64,000 nucleotides of DNA, from positions 14,403,959 through 14,467,958 of the forward strand of contig OY741276.1 in the NCBI GenBank assembly GCA_963514095.1, read 5' to 3'. A program made the position numbers and the translations under genes. The notes beneath the pieces were generated by a model that saw only the letters and a program-made list of their open reading frames with translations, made no database searches and was not told the DNA's origin. Shown in pieces: positions 49,901 to 63,216 of the stretch; positions within the stretch are counted from its first letter, which is position 1, and each line of letters starts with the position of its first letter. This DNA comes from Eutrigla gurnardus (Eukaryota; Chordata; Actinopteri; Perciformes; Triglidae).

Positions 49901-52440
49901 AATGATAACGATTTATTTTCTTGCCGTTCAGAAGCTTGTGAATGCAACCTTCTTTCTTCTTCAGAGCAACACTTGTCAACCGAACACTGAAGGGTCAACA
50001 TCATTGCGCCTCAGATACTGTCCGCTTTTTAACAGTCACACAACAAATATCACAGTTTCCTCATAGTTACGGGAAGTTGTTCCTCTTTGTTATTGCTTTC
50101 CCGGAGTCTTCTCATATTGTGTTCTGGTTGGCAACTGTAATATTTACTGTGTGGTCTATATTATTATAATAAACAACGGATTGGAAAAAAGTCTAACATT
50201 GTTCTGCAGCAGGTCCGATGCATTTTATTAAATTCTCTGTGACAAACAAATGCAAGTCTTGAGTTTTGAGCAAGAGTTATGCAATTTACTAATGGATAGT
50301 CAAACAATATGTTAAAGCCATTAATTAAGTAAACTGCACTTTAGCTTTTGTCACACGGGACCATGGGTACACTCTGTATGAGTCTCCTGTCGGGGCAAGC
50401 CCAGTAAGGTGTGGTGTTTACCACATTTTCTCAACACTCCCACCACTAAACACACAACAAACCTATTTCTCTAAATGTATCATATAGCCATAGGGCTTCT
50501 CTAAATCAACAACTTGCTTTCATGACATGATTCAGAATGATGTGATATGTGCAAGTTTTTACACGTTTTTTGTTTTTGTTTCCGAGCTTCATGTGTTCAA
50601 TGCATTAAGGTATTTTCTTTCTTTCTTTTTGTTCTTTACAAATGTTCTCTTTTCTTGTTGGGCTCCAAAAACTCACAGCTGAATTGAACAATTTCCATAG
50701 TGTTACTTTCTGTACATATCCCGCTGAGACCAGTGACTGTAAATGTATTTGTTTTGTGTTAGTTTGTCAGCTCACGTGACAGACAACATATATCGCACAT
50801 GAAGCCGTTTTGGTACATTTGACTTGTAGTCAAATCAGACAGGCGCAGTAGATTTTCATATATTTCAAATGTAAATGAAATGTGTGTTATCACATCTAAA
50901 CCTGTATTTGATGTGTGATGAATTAATGCATTGGTTGACGGTTTTTAAGATATTTATATTATTCATATGTGATGTTGCATAACCACATTTTTCTGTAAAT
51001 AGTTCATTGTTAAAGTTTACAGTGAAAGCATGTATTTGATGTGTGATTTCTCTTATGCTGCAAAAACCTCTTGTCATCTGCCAAGTCTTTTTTTTCCCTT
51101 TTTTTTATCAATTACAAAAAGTTGACATTGAACATATTAAACACTGACAACAATATTACATTTTAGTTTTTTAATGTTTGTGTTTGGAAAATGAACACTT
51201 GTTTCAGGATAGGGGAAAGATTATGATCTTGATTAGATGGTGGAAAAGTAGGCACTGACTTGAAACACAAGACTTCCAGTCCCAAGTGTCATAAGTCGTG
51301 TTCCAGTGACATGTCTTCCCATGTGCCCATATTTTCTTAATCGGTCTGGTCCCGCTTTGGGCCATAATATTCTCAGGGTACACCTGATGATCATTTTAAA
51401 ATGGACTCGACACAATTCAGTTAATAAATGCACAAGACGTTTGCTGCCATCTTGTGGCAAATCCGGACATAGCCATGATACTGACTCATTTTTGGTTATC
51501 ACTTCATCTACTGTAATATTGATTTATTTTATTTACTCTTAAATCCAGCTAATAGGAACACAGTAGAAATATATTTATACCTATTATATTCATCCTATTT
51601 TGTGACTGCTCATACGCCGCACATATCTGTATATACTGTACATATTGTTCATACATGCATATCCATTCTTATCTGTCTATAAGCTGTCTCATGCTTACTT
51701 TGCACTTCTGGTTAGACGCTAACAGCATTTTGTTGTCTCTGCACAATGACAATACAGTTCAGAATCTAATCTCATCATCTAAATGTATGCATACAATTTT
51801 CCACTACAAAACAGAATTTTATCTTAGCAAAATCATTTAAGTTATACCTGTGCATGCATACATACTCTATTAACATGCTATTTTCCGATGGGTTAAAAAA
51901 TGTGCCTTTATATGGGGTTTGTGTGCCTGGCTATCTCTTGGCTTAGCTCATTGACTGGGCTACATTAGCAAGATTAATGAAGAGATGCTGATAGGTGGAT
52001 TTTGTTAGCCTGGGATGGAGCCAGGACACTTTACACATTGAGCTGGACTAGAACACGCTCATGATTTTCAGAGTCAATGAATTTTCAAAATCCTAACATC
52101 AGGTGCAAGCAATACAGTGCGGCAGTGGCGAGAAAAAACTGCCTGAACAGACAAGGTGTCATCTTCTTTTCCTTCCCACACAAAGTGCTACAATTATCAC
52201 CTGAACAGATGGACACAGACAGCAGTCCTAATTTACACTTCATTAATTAATTAATTATTTTTCACTGTATCTGTAAGATTAGTTGTTTTCCCACTGTTTA
52301 AAGGGGATTCTCACTGCAGGCCTGTCTTTTTCTTTCATGAATTTACATAGTACATAATCAGCTACCCTCTTCCTCAAATATGTGCAGTATGTTCAGTACA
52401 GCCTATCATTCATCAGCTTCATCTTACTCCATACAGGCCC
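46961..52440. other. intergenic region between divergent slc20a2 and mthfd2l
   Basis: AT-rich DNA between the two GC-rich promoter regions. It contains a T-run at 47420-47437, an A-run at 48126-48137 and a LINE/SINE-like tail at about 51590-51785. No coding exon or structural RNA was recognised. Long open frames here are short and unlike any family I know. Confidence 0.55.
51590..51785 (+). repeat. retrotransposon 3'-tail-like repeat
   Basis: TGCACTTCTGGTTAGACGCT, then CATTTTGTTGTCTCTGCAC, then AATGACAATACAGTTCAGAA and TCTAATCTCATC resemble the 3' end of a common fish retroelement that finishes in an AATCTAATCT-type tail. No coding part is present. Confidence 0.5.
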
Positions 52441-52980
52441 GCCCCCTCTTGTCTCCCTCTCTCTCGCGCGCGCACGCACGCACGACCTACACAAGCTCCA
52501 CGACGCACACACAAACATGGCGGCCTCTGTTTCACCGCTACGCTCCTCCTTCAGGATTTGTAGCCCGTTAACGTTACACGGTCACTGGTGCCGGGCCAAA
52601 TGGCGGATGCGCAGAAAATGCGAGAGTCAAAGGAGACAGCTTCACCTCTCGGTGACGAGGTAAACGGCTCCCCGTTTGAATCCCCCATGTTTTTTTCTCC
52701 GTTAAATGTAGTGCTATGGGATTACTTTTCGGATGAGGGATGAGCCGCGCATCAGCGGCAGCGCCGGGCGAAGGCGTGTGTACCGTCACGTGTCAGAGGA
52801 TGGTGATTGACGGCAATTTTCACCGTTCACGGTAGAGAGTCGGTTTAACGGACACACCTTTAGCCGAAGTCGCTGCAGTTTCTCGTTGTAGTTAGCTAAA
52901 CGAGAAACTAAGCACACGGACGTTACATTCGTACCGGCATCCGTACCGGGCTGCTGCTGCTTAAAACGATTAGCTACAGT
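52440..52980 (+). promoter_or_regulatory. mthfd2l: GC/CpG-rich promoter region of mthfd2l
   Basis: A CpG-rich block surrounds the first coding exon. It begins with a CTCTCTCGCGCGCGCACGC run at about 52459, some 55 nt upstream of the start codon, and continues with dense CpG into intron 1. No TATA box was seen, as is usual for a housekeeping-type promoter. Confidence 0.6.
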
Positions 52981-55900
52981 TAAGCCGTTAATTTGAATCA
53001 CCGGTGCTAATAATCACCATCTACTGTATAACGTTACTTGTCTCCTGTTAACTGCCATTGTTACTATATCAAAATCATTACTCCACTTGGAGACAAGGAA
53101 ATAACAACGTGAACTCGTCACTTACTGTTGGTCACCCAGAGCGATTCGTCCTCCAATCAGAAGATTGGCGGTTCGAATCCCGGCTTCTCCAGTCTGTATG
53201 CCGAAGTGTCCTTGGGCAAGATACTGAACCCCCCCAATTGCTACCGATGCTGCGGCGTGTGAATGTGTATGAATGAGTTGGATCCTGATGTGCAGGCGGC
53301 TCCTCTGCCATCAGTGTATGAATGTGTGTGTTCTTCTTCTTCGTCTTCTGCTGCAACCAAATAGCATTGGTGCCATTTTCTACACACATCTTCACATAAT
53401 TTCTGTTGTAGCTTAAAAACAAACATATCTTGCTGATTAAATTGCTCCCACACAAGTAACTGATTCATTTCCATTCAGCAAATTGTTTCAGATTTATTTG
53501 GAACAATGTGTTCTATATAGTTGGGTTTTTATGTCTGTTTAGTGACCTGTGACTCGTGTGTGCTGTATTTGCGTGCATTCATTTGAGTGTGTACGATTCG
53601 CCTCCCCAGGCATGCCGCCGTGGTGATTTCCGGGACAGAGTTGGCTCGTCAGCTCCACAGAGAAATCCAGCGTGATGTGGAAGAGCTGGTGGCTCAGGGC
53701 AACATGAGACCCCACCTTGGAGTGGTCTTAGTGGGGGATGACCCCGCCAGTCGCACATATGTGAAGAACAAGACCCGGGCAGCCAGCATCTTGGGTCAGA
53801 TACGAGCATCACATCGCTGTGACACACACCATGCTTAATGAGTATCGTGCAGATCAACAAACATACCATACCCCCATAATACTCCTCACGTTTTTAGGCA
53901 TGCATGAATATATAGATACACATGGATAAACACATTTTCATGAGCAAAATCAAATGTAATGTGTACACTCACGCCACTGCAGTCTAACATGCACATGGCT
54001 TTTTGACGTTTTGAACATGGAGTGAGTGTGATGTGCACGTGCCCTCCAGGTATTTCCAGTGACACGGTGGTGCGGCCGAGCTCGGTCTCCCAGGAGGAAT
54101 TGCTGGAGCTGATTGACAAGATGAACCGTGACTGGAGGGTCAGCGGCCTGTTGGTGCAGCTGCCGCTTCCAGGTAAACGAGGGAGGCTCCAGATGCACTT
54201 TCCTCGCTGACATCACGGTTAAATAAATTAGCCACTCTGTACAGTTAAATTTGATTGACTATTCTTATGTCAGAAATCTGATGTGTGATTTAAGTGTGTG
54301 ACTTAATTATTTTGAGCAGTGTAGTTACTTCCTAATGAAAAATCATCATGGAAGCTGTATGGAAATTGGATTAAATGTATCGTAGTTACATTTACATCCC
54401 ATTAAAACTTAGATTTCTTACACTTTAACTTGACTTGTAAACACGGATGAGGTTGGACAGCATGAGTGAAGTGCTCTGCCTGACTGATGGGCCTTTCTCA
54501 CAGGAGACATTTCGACTTGTCACAGTAGGAAAAGCACATCTGTTGCTAATAACACTAAGTGACTCAGTTATATCACGGTGTTCCCGTGAGAATGACAGTC
54601 TGGTTGCAAAAAGAAGTCCGATCGTACCGAAGTCTAACCTCAGTAGACGTTGTAAGCAATTTATGGTCTCAATCGCCAGTTTCAAGTCTTCTTCAATACA
54701 CATGATGTTCATTTAGTAAATAATGGTCACATTCAGAGTGAAAGAGATGATAAATGAGGATATGCTAGGGTGTGGGTACCACAGCCAACCACAACTCGGC
54801 CTTGAGTTGAGAAGCCCTGGTTTAGAATAGCATGTAGTCCCAGTCTGTGATGTAGTGGTTAACTATTAACTAGTTTTATATGTGTTCTCATTGAGTATTT
54901 GTCCTTCTCCTCTGTTAGAGCACATCAATGAGCGAGCAGTGTGTAATGCCATCGCGCCAGAGAAGGATGTGGACGGCTTCCATATTGTGAATATCGGTAA
55001 GCTGTGTTTGGACCAGAGATCCATGGTGCCTGCCACACCTGCAGCTGTGTGGGAGATCATCAAGAGAGCAGGTAAACTACAGAAACCTCTTCTGCTCGAT
55101 TACTTGTGACAGCTTTTTAAAACTGTGTTTGAATTGTTCTTTTATCAAACTCTGCTGCTCCTGTAGGGGGCATTGAAGATCTGATTAGTTGAAGTAAATT
55201 AATATAAATATCCAGGTTGTAGTGCAACAAGTTATTTCTGTCTTAATCATTACTTTATAGTATTAGTCATTTATTTACTATTTAAATCAATGTCAGCATT
55301 ATTTAATAGAAGCACATTTACTTTAAACATGCTTGATTTATTGAGGGGTTACTTGGCTCAGCAGTCATATTGAAATCATCAAACCTCAGAACATTTTTGA
55401 TGTCCACAAAGTTTTTAAAAGTCAAGTCTGGAAGCAGAGTGAGGAGCTGGTATGTTCATGTCTGGCCCACTAGATGGTGCCCAACTGTAATTTTCTGCAC
55501 TTCAGCTCGAATTGCACTGGACCACTTAGTCACGGTCAAGTATATGGGTGTGAATATTCGGGCAGTTAAGAACTTGGGTTGAGTAGGGTTGGAGGAACTG
55601 TTGGTGCTGAAAGGCCTGACTGCTCAGTGGACATACGTTTTTGCATAATCAGTAAAGGTGTTCGGGGTCCTTCTGTGTGGAGTTTGCATGTTCTCCCCGT
55701 GTAAGTGTGGGTTCTCTCCGGGTTCTCCGGCTTCCTCCCACAGTCCAAAGACATGCAGGATGGGGATAGGTTAATTGATGACTCTAAATTGCCCGTAGGT
55801 GTGAATGTGAGTGTGAATGGTTGTCTGTCTCTACATGTCAGCCCTGTGATAGACTGGTTACCTGTCCAGGGTGAACCCTACCTTCACCCAATGTCAGCTG

Positions 55901-58900
55901 GGATCGGCTCCAGCCCCCCTTGTGGGGCAGAGAGGAATGGCCATAGTGGCTATCAAGTTGAGATAGTTTGTGGAAATGAAAAATGAATTGTCAATGAAAT
56001 GTTATTATCTATGGGGGATTTAATATACTTCATTAGAAAATGCAAAGAGTTCATGCGAAATATGAAAATGAAAATCCACAAAGATGATCATATTTCATTG
56101 TAACTCTCACGGTTCCAGATAACAACAGATAATTGTTAGAGACTGCGGCATTGCGGTGCCAGGCTGTGGTGCAGCCAGCCTAATAACCTCCCTCCACATC
56201 AGTCACTCCAATACCGCCCCAGGCTCTGTCTCTGTCTCTGCGTCTCTCTCTGTCTCTCTCTCATGTCTTTATTTAAATGTCAGCATTTTGTGTTTTTTTG
56301 CATAATTCATTCTGCACATTTCCCCTGGATGTTTATGTGCAGGTATTGAGACGGTGGGGAAGAATGTGCTGGTTGCCGGTCGCTCCAAAAATGTTGGAAT
56401 GCCCATCGCTATGTTGCTGCACACTGATCGCAAGCATGAACGCCCTGGGGGTAAGTGTGTGTGTGTGTGTGCATGCGTGTGCATGTTTGTCTATGTCTGT
56501 GCAGGTGAGTCCAGATTGCTCTTTTGTACGCAAATTGCATTGCACCATCTTGGCTTCCCCGTGAAAGACATTTGACACACCGTCGACTTCAATGACTCCT
56601 CACCTTTTAAATCAAACAATAAATGCTTATGCACGTCCTGCTGGAGGAGTTCCAAGCAGCCACTGTAAAGGAAGAGAAGGATCAGCTGTCCTTATAAGGG
56701 CGCAGGAAGAAGGGAGAGGGTTTAGAACAGTGTTACATGGAATTTACGGTTTAGATGAAGCAATGGATAAGTATAGCAGTATTAAAGGTCAGATAAACTC
56801 AGTCACAGCTGCATGCAAACAAAAATGTGTAACATTCTGTGCAGTACCTGCCATTTTCGGCAAACAGGGAAGATAATTTGAAGTTGTCATACTTGGAAGA
56901 ACTGCTAAAGGGAATGCTTTGAAGCAAATGTTTGAGAAATAACCCTTATTTTTATTCTGTTTGTTAAATATAAGGCACATAAATATAAATTCTGTGTCAT
57001 TTCAACACAACCATTATTTACACCTAAAAGTGATCTCGGCGTCATACAGTCGACTTCTATCACGGTTCGGTTTCCAAAGGAATTCTGGGAGATGAGGTCC
57101 AAGAGGCTACCACCAAAGAGCCCGCTAGAAGCAACGTATCTCAAATCTTACGGAGTACAACTTTAATGTGGAATTAAATTCTCCCAACAAGTGAAAGCAT
57201 GTCGAAATACAACTCAGATTCATCATAACGGAGGTTGAACTTGAATTCTTAACAAAGGTCAGGTGTGACTTCAATCTTGACATGCATTTCGTATCAGGTC
57301 GTGTCACTGAAGTAGAATTTTCTGCATGTTAATTAAATGCACCAAGACACCTCACTCACTCACATCTCATGAGGTATGCTTCCTCGAAGTTCGATGCGCT
57401 GTGACTTGCCTTTCCCTCCCCGTCATTCTTATCTCCCCACAAACCCCCATTATGCGATCCTCTTCTCCCCACCCCACACCTGTGTTCCTGGTCACAGTTC
57501 AATCGCAGGACTATGCAGGATGTCACGCCTTCTAGATGAAGATTACAATCGTCATGTTGCTTGATATCATTGTGTAATTACAGACCCCTGGGACTACTGA
57601 GCCATGCAAATAGTTAAGATTTGTGTGCTGTGGCTTTCTTCCTCTGAAACTCAATATACTGATTCATGCTTCTTTAACCATTTACTGAATCACTGTTCCC
57701 TCCTGAGCTGAGTCAGACAGATTTCTAATGAAAATGATTTCACTTTTTAAAATGAACCTTCTTGCCCACAATTGTGACAAATCAAGTATTCCTCAGCGGT
57801 CTCTTCAAAGTTTAAATGTTCTCTAATCTTTGTTTGTTTTCAGTATTTTGTGTTTTGTTTCATATATATTTCTGTTTCTGTCTGTTCTCATGTGGTGTTT
57901 ACATATTATGTATTTTGTCTCTGTTTTGTTTGCTTTCGTTTGCACCAATAAAAAATAAATAAAGGGGTTGCTGGTACTTGAAGACATGTATGAACGGCAG
58001 GAAATTAAATAGCAGGCCTCCATTTCCTAAACTGGAGCTTGTGAGGTTCCGAAAATATTGCTTTAGGTGTATAAGTGACAGACCTGACTCATTGATATAG
58101 TGCCTTTGCTCCCCCCGAAGGTTAATGCTATATTTCACAAGTGCGTGATACAATATTTTGACGTAACACACACATCATGTTTCAAGCCTCAGGAACCATG
58201 TCTTCACTTTTCAGAAGGACTGTTGCTTCAATAATAAGTAGTTCCTAAAGGGACCTGTTCCAATAAGAGAAGTTGACTTTTCGGAGGTATGATTTTCACT
58301 GCGTTAAGATGTAAAATGTAATGGAATCTCTTGTCTCCTCTCAGGAGACGCCACGGTGACCATCACCCACAGATGTACACCGAAGGAACAGCTGAAGGAG
58401 CTCACCAGCCTGGCTGACATCATTATTGCAGCCGCAGGTAATTACACCCCAGAGACAGACACATGCCCATCTATGATTTTACGGTTTAGGAGCTGATCAC
58501 TGAACTGCGATTCATTTCTAAGTGACTAACAATTAAATTTACATCAAAGGTTCATCTGTGTAATGAGCTTTTTGTGTTCAGTATGGCAGTCTCAAGAGAA
58601 ATTTGAATGTACTCTATGAAGTAGATGTACAGGTTTTTTAAATCAGATTTCTGCCAAAGTGAATGACTCATTTTCACACGAGGTTGCAGTGTGACACTCG
58701 GTGGCTTTCAGGGAGCTCGGCGATCCTTTCTAATTGCCTGTTTTATTGTGAGCACAGCTGCAATAAAGAAATTAGGTCAAAGAGAAACCACTTCATGCAA
58801 ATTGGACATTTGTCTGCCTGTGAACTTAATCGTTCATCTTTGTTTTAGGGGTGAGCAATATGACCGAACATTTATATCATATTGTTTTTTTGCGTTATTG

Positions 58901-60788
58901 CCAAATTAAAAGGGATTCTTCACTCAGAACCGGATTCTACCAATTTCAACTGTCAAAACGGGAATCACGGTTCGCCCCTATGTAACAGCAGACGGTGTAA
59001 ACCGTTGGGGAGTGACACAGTTAATGATGAGTGATGCATCTCTCTAGTCACCTTGTGTAATAGTAGTGTTGAACACTATTGTGAAATCCATGTCCTGACT
59101 GAATGTGATACCAGTGATGAAAGCCATGTTTTCACATTCATAACTGTAATTAATAACTGTAAAGTAACATGGGTGCCTGTCCTCCCTTAAAGGACTGTAC
59201 CATCCCATGCATTATTCCATTAACTACTAGAGTCATACTCTAACTAGCAGATGCTGTTTCATGAAGCTGGAAGTGCCATAAATGGACTTGTGTGACGTGG
59301 CAACCGGGAGGTCGAATTGTGAAAGTGCTTACCACCCCTTACTTGAAGGGATGTTGTCAAAGTGGGAATAACCAACACTGAGGTTTCAGGATGTTTACCT
59401 GCTACCCTGATCCAAGTGTGGGTTGCAGCTTTCCCGAAGAACAATAGTGATCCGTGACAGCTGGAATGTGGGACAATGAATCAAATAAGGGCAGGAGTAT
59501 CTGTCGAACGGCTCTTTAGTAACTGTGTGTGCCTCAGGGGGTGCCATGTTTCACTTCCTTCATAATAAACAGGATGCTTCCTGATGACTAAAAGCCACTC
59601 TCTGGGTAGGGCGACAATGGCTCCAACAGTCACCTTTTGACGTTTTGAAATGAGAAATTGAATTAACGCTGCGCTGAATGTTTAAGTGAACTCCAGATGT
59701 CCAGTGTGCAACTGTTTTCTTACTTAAGTGTTATTTCACTCAGACTTAATGCCATTATTGAGTAGCTATAGTTGCAGTCTGGGGAGTTCCCATTGACAGC
59801 CTTCTGGCAGCCATTTTTCACAAAATAAATACACAATGCTTAATAATTTCCTTTGTCGCAGCTGAGGTCTTATTCTGCTTTGCTGACTTTTAAGTCCAAG
59901 GTGAAGTGGTACCTGGACGAGCAGAATGAACCAACTTGCTGTTCAGTGAAACAACAGAGCTTTTATCTCTGACACCATATGGCTACTTTACGATATGGGT
60001 TGGAATAGGAATGTCATGGAGGTCACAGCTATTTTTCATGGAACAATCATTATCTTCTAACTGTAACTAGGCGTCCCCGGGCTCATCACAGCAGATATGG
60101 TGAAAGAGGGTGCAGCGGTCATCGACGTGGGCATAAACCGCATCCAGGACCCGAACACAGGAAAACTCCGCCTCGTCGGAGATGTGGACTTTGAGGGTAA
60201 ATGATTTCACACAATCATCAGAACTTCTACAAAAACGATGATTCCTGTGAAAATTGTTACGTAAATGGTGAATAAAGTTCCCGTAACTGTGTAACTGTGT
60301 AAAATGTCATCACTTCATAATTTTATCCAATTAGACATTTGTGGGAAATTGTCTTATCAGTTCTTCCTTGAGTCAGAGTAGACGTTTGTCCCAAATGTTG
60401 CCTAATTCCCTCCAGGCATTCCTGAGATATCACCTTCAAACTGTTTAAGTTACAATACACAGTTTTACCTAAAATCACATGAAACTTTGACAACCCTGCT
60501 AGAGATTTCATTCTATAAAAGTGGTGCTCTATTACAAACTAGCATACTGCCTGTGAAAATATCTCAGTATCTCAGATTACTGTATGTAATGCTACTCCAG
60601 GGAAAGTTGGTTCTTAGCTCTGGCTCTTAATCAATAGAAGAATTCAATGTGAATGTGTTTGACTTGTTGTAGGAGTGAAGGAGAAGGCACATTTCATCAC
60701 ACCTGTTCCCGGAGGCGTGGGGCCGATGACTGTCGCCATGCTGATGAAGAACACTGTGACCGCAGCCAGAAATGCACTGATGCGTTAA
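52517..60788 (+). CDS. mthfd2l: mitochondrial methylenetetrahydrofolate dehydrogenase/cyclohydrolase 2-like
   Basis: This bifunctional mitochondrial enzyme oxidises 5,10-methylene-tetrahydrofolate and hydrolyses the methenyl product to 10-formyl-tetrahydrofolate. Exons are 52517-52659, 53610-53794, 54050-54172, 54919-55071, 56343-56450, 58345-58437, 60071-60196 and 60673-60788 (TAA). The 1047 nt encode 348 residues. The Arg-rich, acid-poor N-terminus (residues 1-48) looks like a mitochondrial presequence. The active site holds Tyr98 and Lys102 in TYVKNKTRAAS, Gln146 in LLVQLPLP, and Asp169 in PEKDVDGFH. The nucleotide fold has VLVAGRSKNVGMPIAMLL at 210-227, and the C-terminus has ITPVPGGVGPMTVAML. 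Features nearer MTHFD2L than MTHFD2 are ISGTE, VSQEELL, RVSG and the short C-terminus. The adjacent EGF-type ligand supports this, as EPGN neighbours MTHFD2L in mammals. The second exon has a weak donor (GTCAGA). Confidence 0.93.
53125..53335 (+). mobile_element. tRNA-derived SINE in mthfd2l intron 1
   Basis: An exact RNA polymerase III B box (GGTTCGAATCC, 53170-53180) is followed by the body phrase CCTTGGGCAAGATACTGAAC and an end rich in GTGTATGAATG. This layout is that of an abundant teleost tRNA-derived SINE. The A box is degenerate. Confidence 0.7.
55650..55985 (+). mobile_element. SINE-like teleost repeat in mthfd2l intron 4
   Basis: It begins with a truncated TTCGGGGTCCTTCTGTGTGG, then GTTTGCATGTTCTCCCCGTG, GGCTTCCTCCCACAGTCCAA, ATTGATGACTCTAAATTGCC, CTGTCCAGGGTGAACCCT and TCAGCTGGGATCGGCTCC. 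This string of phrases is one of the commonest repeats in teleost genomes, normally preceded by a tRNA-like head that is mostly missing here. Confidence 0.7.
56451..56472 (+). repeat. GT repeat fused to the mthfd2l exon 5 donor
   Basis: The splice donor GTAAGT runs directly into a (GT)n tract of about eight units, then GCATGCGTGTGCATG. GU repeats next to donors can be bound by CELF or TDP-43 proteins; whether that matters here is unknown. Confidence 0.85.
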
Positions 60789-61110
60789 ACATCTGTTCCA
60801 CTGAATGACACACTGTACAAACGGTGTATGCAATCTTACACACATTCATACATCATTTATGTTTACACACACTTCAGACATCCAATACTTTTATTTAAAT
60901 ATCCATGAGCTCACATGCCACACCTGCTGGGAAACTTACTTGATATGTACTTTGTTTATATTTAGAATTTGATCTTTTTTTTTAATTTAAGTTATTTATT
61001 TATTTCAGAGGTCATTTTTTAAGAATTTAGATTAATATTTTTTCTACTGAAGTTGTGTTGTTGAACATGTTTCTCTGGAAAAGGAATATTAAATGAAAAA
61101 TTACGCTGTG
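60789..61110 (+). other. mthfd2l: mthfd2l 3' untranslated region
   Basis: AT-rich sequence follows the TAA stop. The variant poly(A) signal ATTAAA is at 61088-61093, followed about 30 nt later by a T-rich stretch (TGTCTTTTTT), so cleavage near 61110 is likely. Confidence 0.5.
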
Positions 61111-62455
61111 CCAATACCGCAATCTCTGTCTTTTTTCAGATTTTGTGTTTATTTTTCATGTTGATGACACTACAGAGAAAGAGAGGGGTGTACGACAGTG
61201 CAACAAAGATTATCGGCTAGAATCCAACCATAATGGTCACGAGGTATTAAATCCAAGAACTGACTATTTCTCCCTCAGTTTCTGCCATGCAGTGACTTCT
61301 CTGCTGTAAAAAGCCTCATTGACACAGATGTTACTGTATACTGTATGGTTCAGGTTATTATTTCAAAAGGGCATTGTGGTAGGGTTTATGAGCTGTCATT
61401 ATTGTTTTTACTAATGAGTAATACTTAATTAATGTCATTTAACTGATCATAAAAGTGATTATGTATTTTAGTTTAGCTGCCCCAGAGCTGCTCTACTTCA
61501 TCACATGTATCGCTTGTAAAAGAAAATAGGAATTTATTGTCTGACTGAAGCGTAGATTTTGACTAGCTTCTGATCTGTGTGCAACATTTAAGTCTCCTTT
61601 TTCAGTCTTGATATAAATGAGGCTATTTCAGCAGCTACGTCTTCAGGAGCCACGATTGTTTAAAAGAAGAACGCTACCTCTCTGTATTGTGTTGTCCCAC
61701 ACACACCTAAGCCACGCCTGTAGTTGCCAGTAGCTCCCTGCAGGAGTGACCAGACACAGAAACATGACTTGAAGCCTGACTGGATGGACTTTTGTCATAT
61801 ATGATCCGGGATTCTTGCACGATCTTGTGACATAGTAGCTAAGAAGACAGTCTCAAGGCAAACAAAAAGTTATCCTTCTAAATGGCATGTGACTGATCTA
61901 TAACACAATAGAAAAGGATTTAATAACCATTAATAGGTAGTAAATATAGCTTGCAAACCCTTAATGACGGATGTCTTTCGATTCCAATGAAATAAAAGAT
62001 GCCAAATACCAACTAAAGGTGAATTACTCATCTTTACAAGGAATATCCCAACTTTGGCTTCCATACAAAAAAAGCTCTTATTAATATTTATGTCTTTCTT
62101 ATTGTATTACACATACATCCTCTTTTCACGTGCCAGACACAAAGTGAGGAGGAAGCCAGAAAGAATATTCTTGTTAAAACCTTTTGTAATTACCCCAATG
62201 AAAAAATTTGAGGCTTTCACAACACCTGAAATCGTCAATGAAGCAACCTGTCAGGACTGCAGACTGAGGCATTTCAGTGGAACAACCGGCCAAGATTTCA
62301 AAAGATGAAACCACTTTAAAGAGCCTCCGGGTAATTAAGTGCCTCCACCACCATCATCAAACTGTTGGGCTCCGCCTCTGCATGCAGAGACTGCGCTACT
62401 TCTTCTAAAAAAAAAAAACATTCTTCAATTGATTGGCATTTTCGGAAGTTAGGAG
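61111..62455. other. intergenic spacer between mthfd2l and epgn
   Basis: No supported gene. A plus-strand open frame at 62054-62308 (84 codons, hydrophobic N-terminus) matches no family I recognise and has no clear promoter or splice context, so it is not called. No repeats stand out. Confidence 0.5.
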
Positions 62456-62460
62456 CAAAG

Positions 62461-62468
62461 TATATAAA
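62461..62468 (+). promoter_or_regulatory. epgn: TATA box of epgn
   Basis: TATATAAA lies 72 nt upstream of the ATG. It predicts a start site about 30 nt downstream, near 62492-62500, and a 5' untranslated region of about 45 nt. A TATA promoter suits an inducible growth-factor gene and contrasts with the GC-rich promoters of its neighbours. Confidence 0.6.
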
Positions 62469-62539
62469 CTCTGTTGCCTGTTGATGATCACACAGGAGTC
62501 GAGCTGAGAACATCAGATATCACACCGACAGAAGACGAG

Positions 62540-63152
62540 ATGTTTCCACAAAGATGGGGATTCCTGGAGAGCGGTGAGTTTGTGGTTTATTCTGTGGTGT
62601 TTGTTGAAGGTACTTAAGTCCTAAGATTTGTTGATATGTGGTGGATTGGTGACACAGCCCTTCCAATAAAAGTAGAAAAAGCAATCACTTTATACCAAAA
62701 TGCAGGCAATTTTTTTCAGATTTATTAGAAATGCAAAAACATCTGATTTTCATCTCATATCTTCCATGTTTTCCCCTCAGCAGTGGCAGTGCTGCTTCTC
62801 CTGACCACCACAGGGCAATCTGCAAGGCTGACCTCCGACCTCCAGACCACAGCAGCTCCGGCTCTGGGGAACTCGTCTCTGACCACACAGCTCATCAACA
62901 GTAAGGGTGTTCAGCGGAGTCTCATTTTTGTGTCTGTTATGTTTTATCACTGATTTAGCAGAGTTCCAAACAAATTAAATATTTTTTATCAACCAACTCA
63001 TCTCTCAGAAATCACCAAAAATATGAATTTTTTCAAACTACTGTTTAATCCATCCCATTTGCACCTTTATTAATTGATTTCTCAATTAGTCAGTTGATTA
63101 ATTATTGTCAATAATGGGCCATCTGATAAAAAGTTGATAATTGATATTGAAG

Positions 63153-63216
<64 letters not shown>

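Noticed and set aside
54990..55005. Donor-like CG/GTAAGC inside mthfd2l exon 4
   Set aside because: Reading through gives IVNIGKLCLDQRS, which matches the MTHFD2L family without a gap, so this is coding sequence rather than a splice site.
62054..62308. 84-codon plus-strand ORF with a hydrophobic N-terminus upstream of epgn
   Set aside because: No family resemblance, AT-rich codon use, and a start lying within Lys-rich A-tracts; it precedes the TATA box of epgn and joins to nothing in frame.
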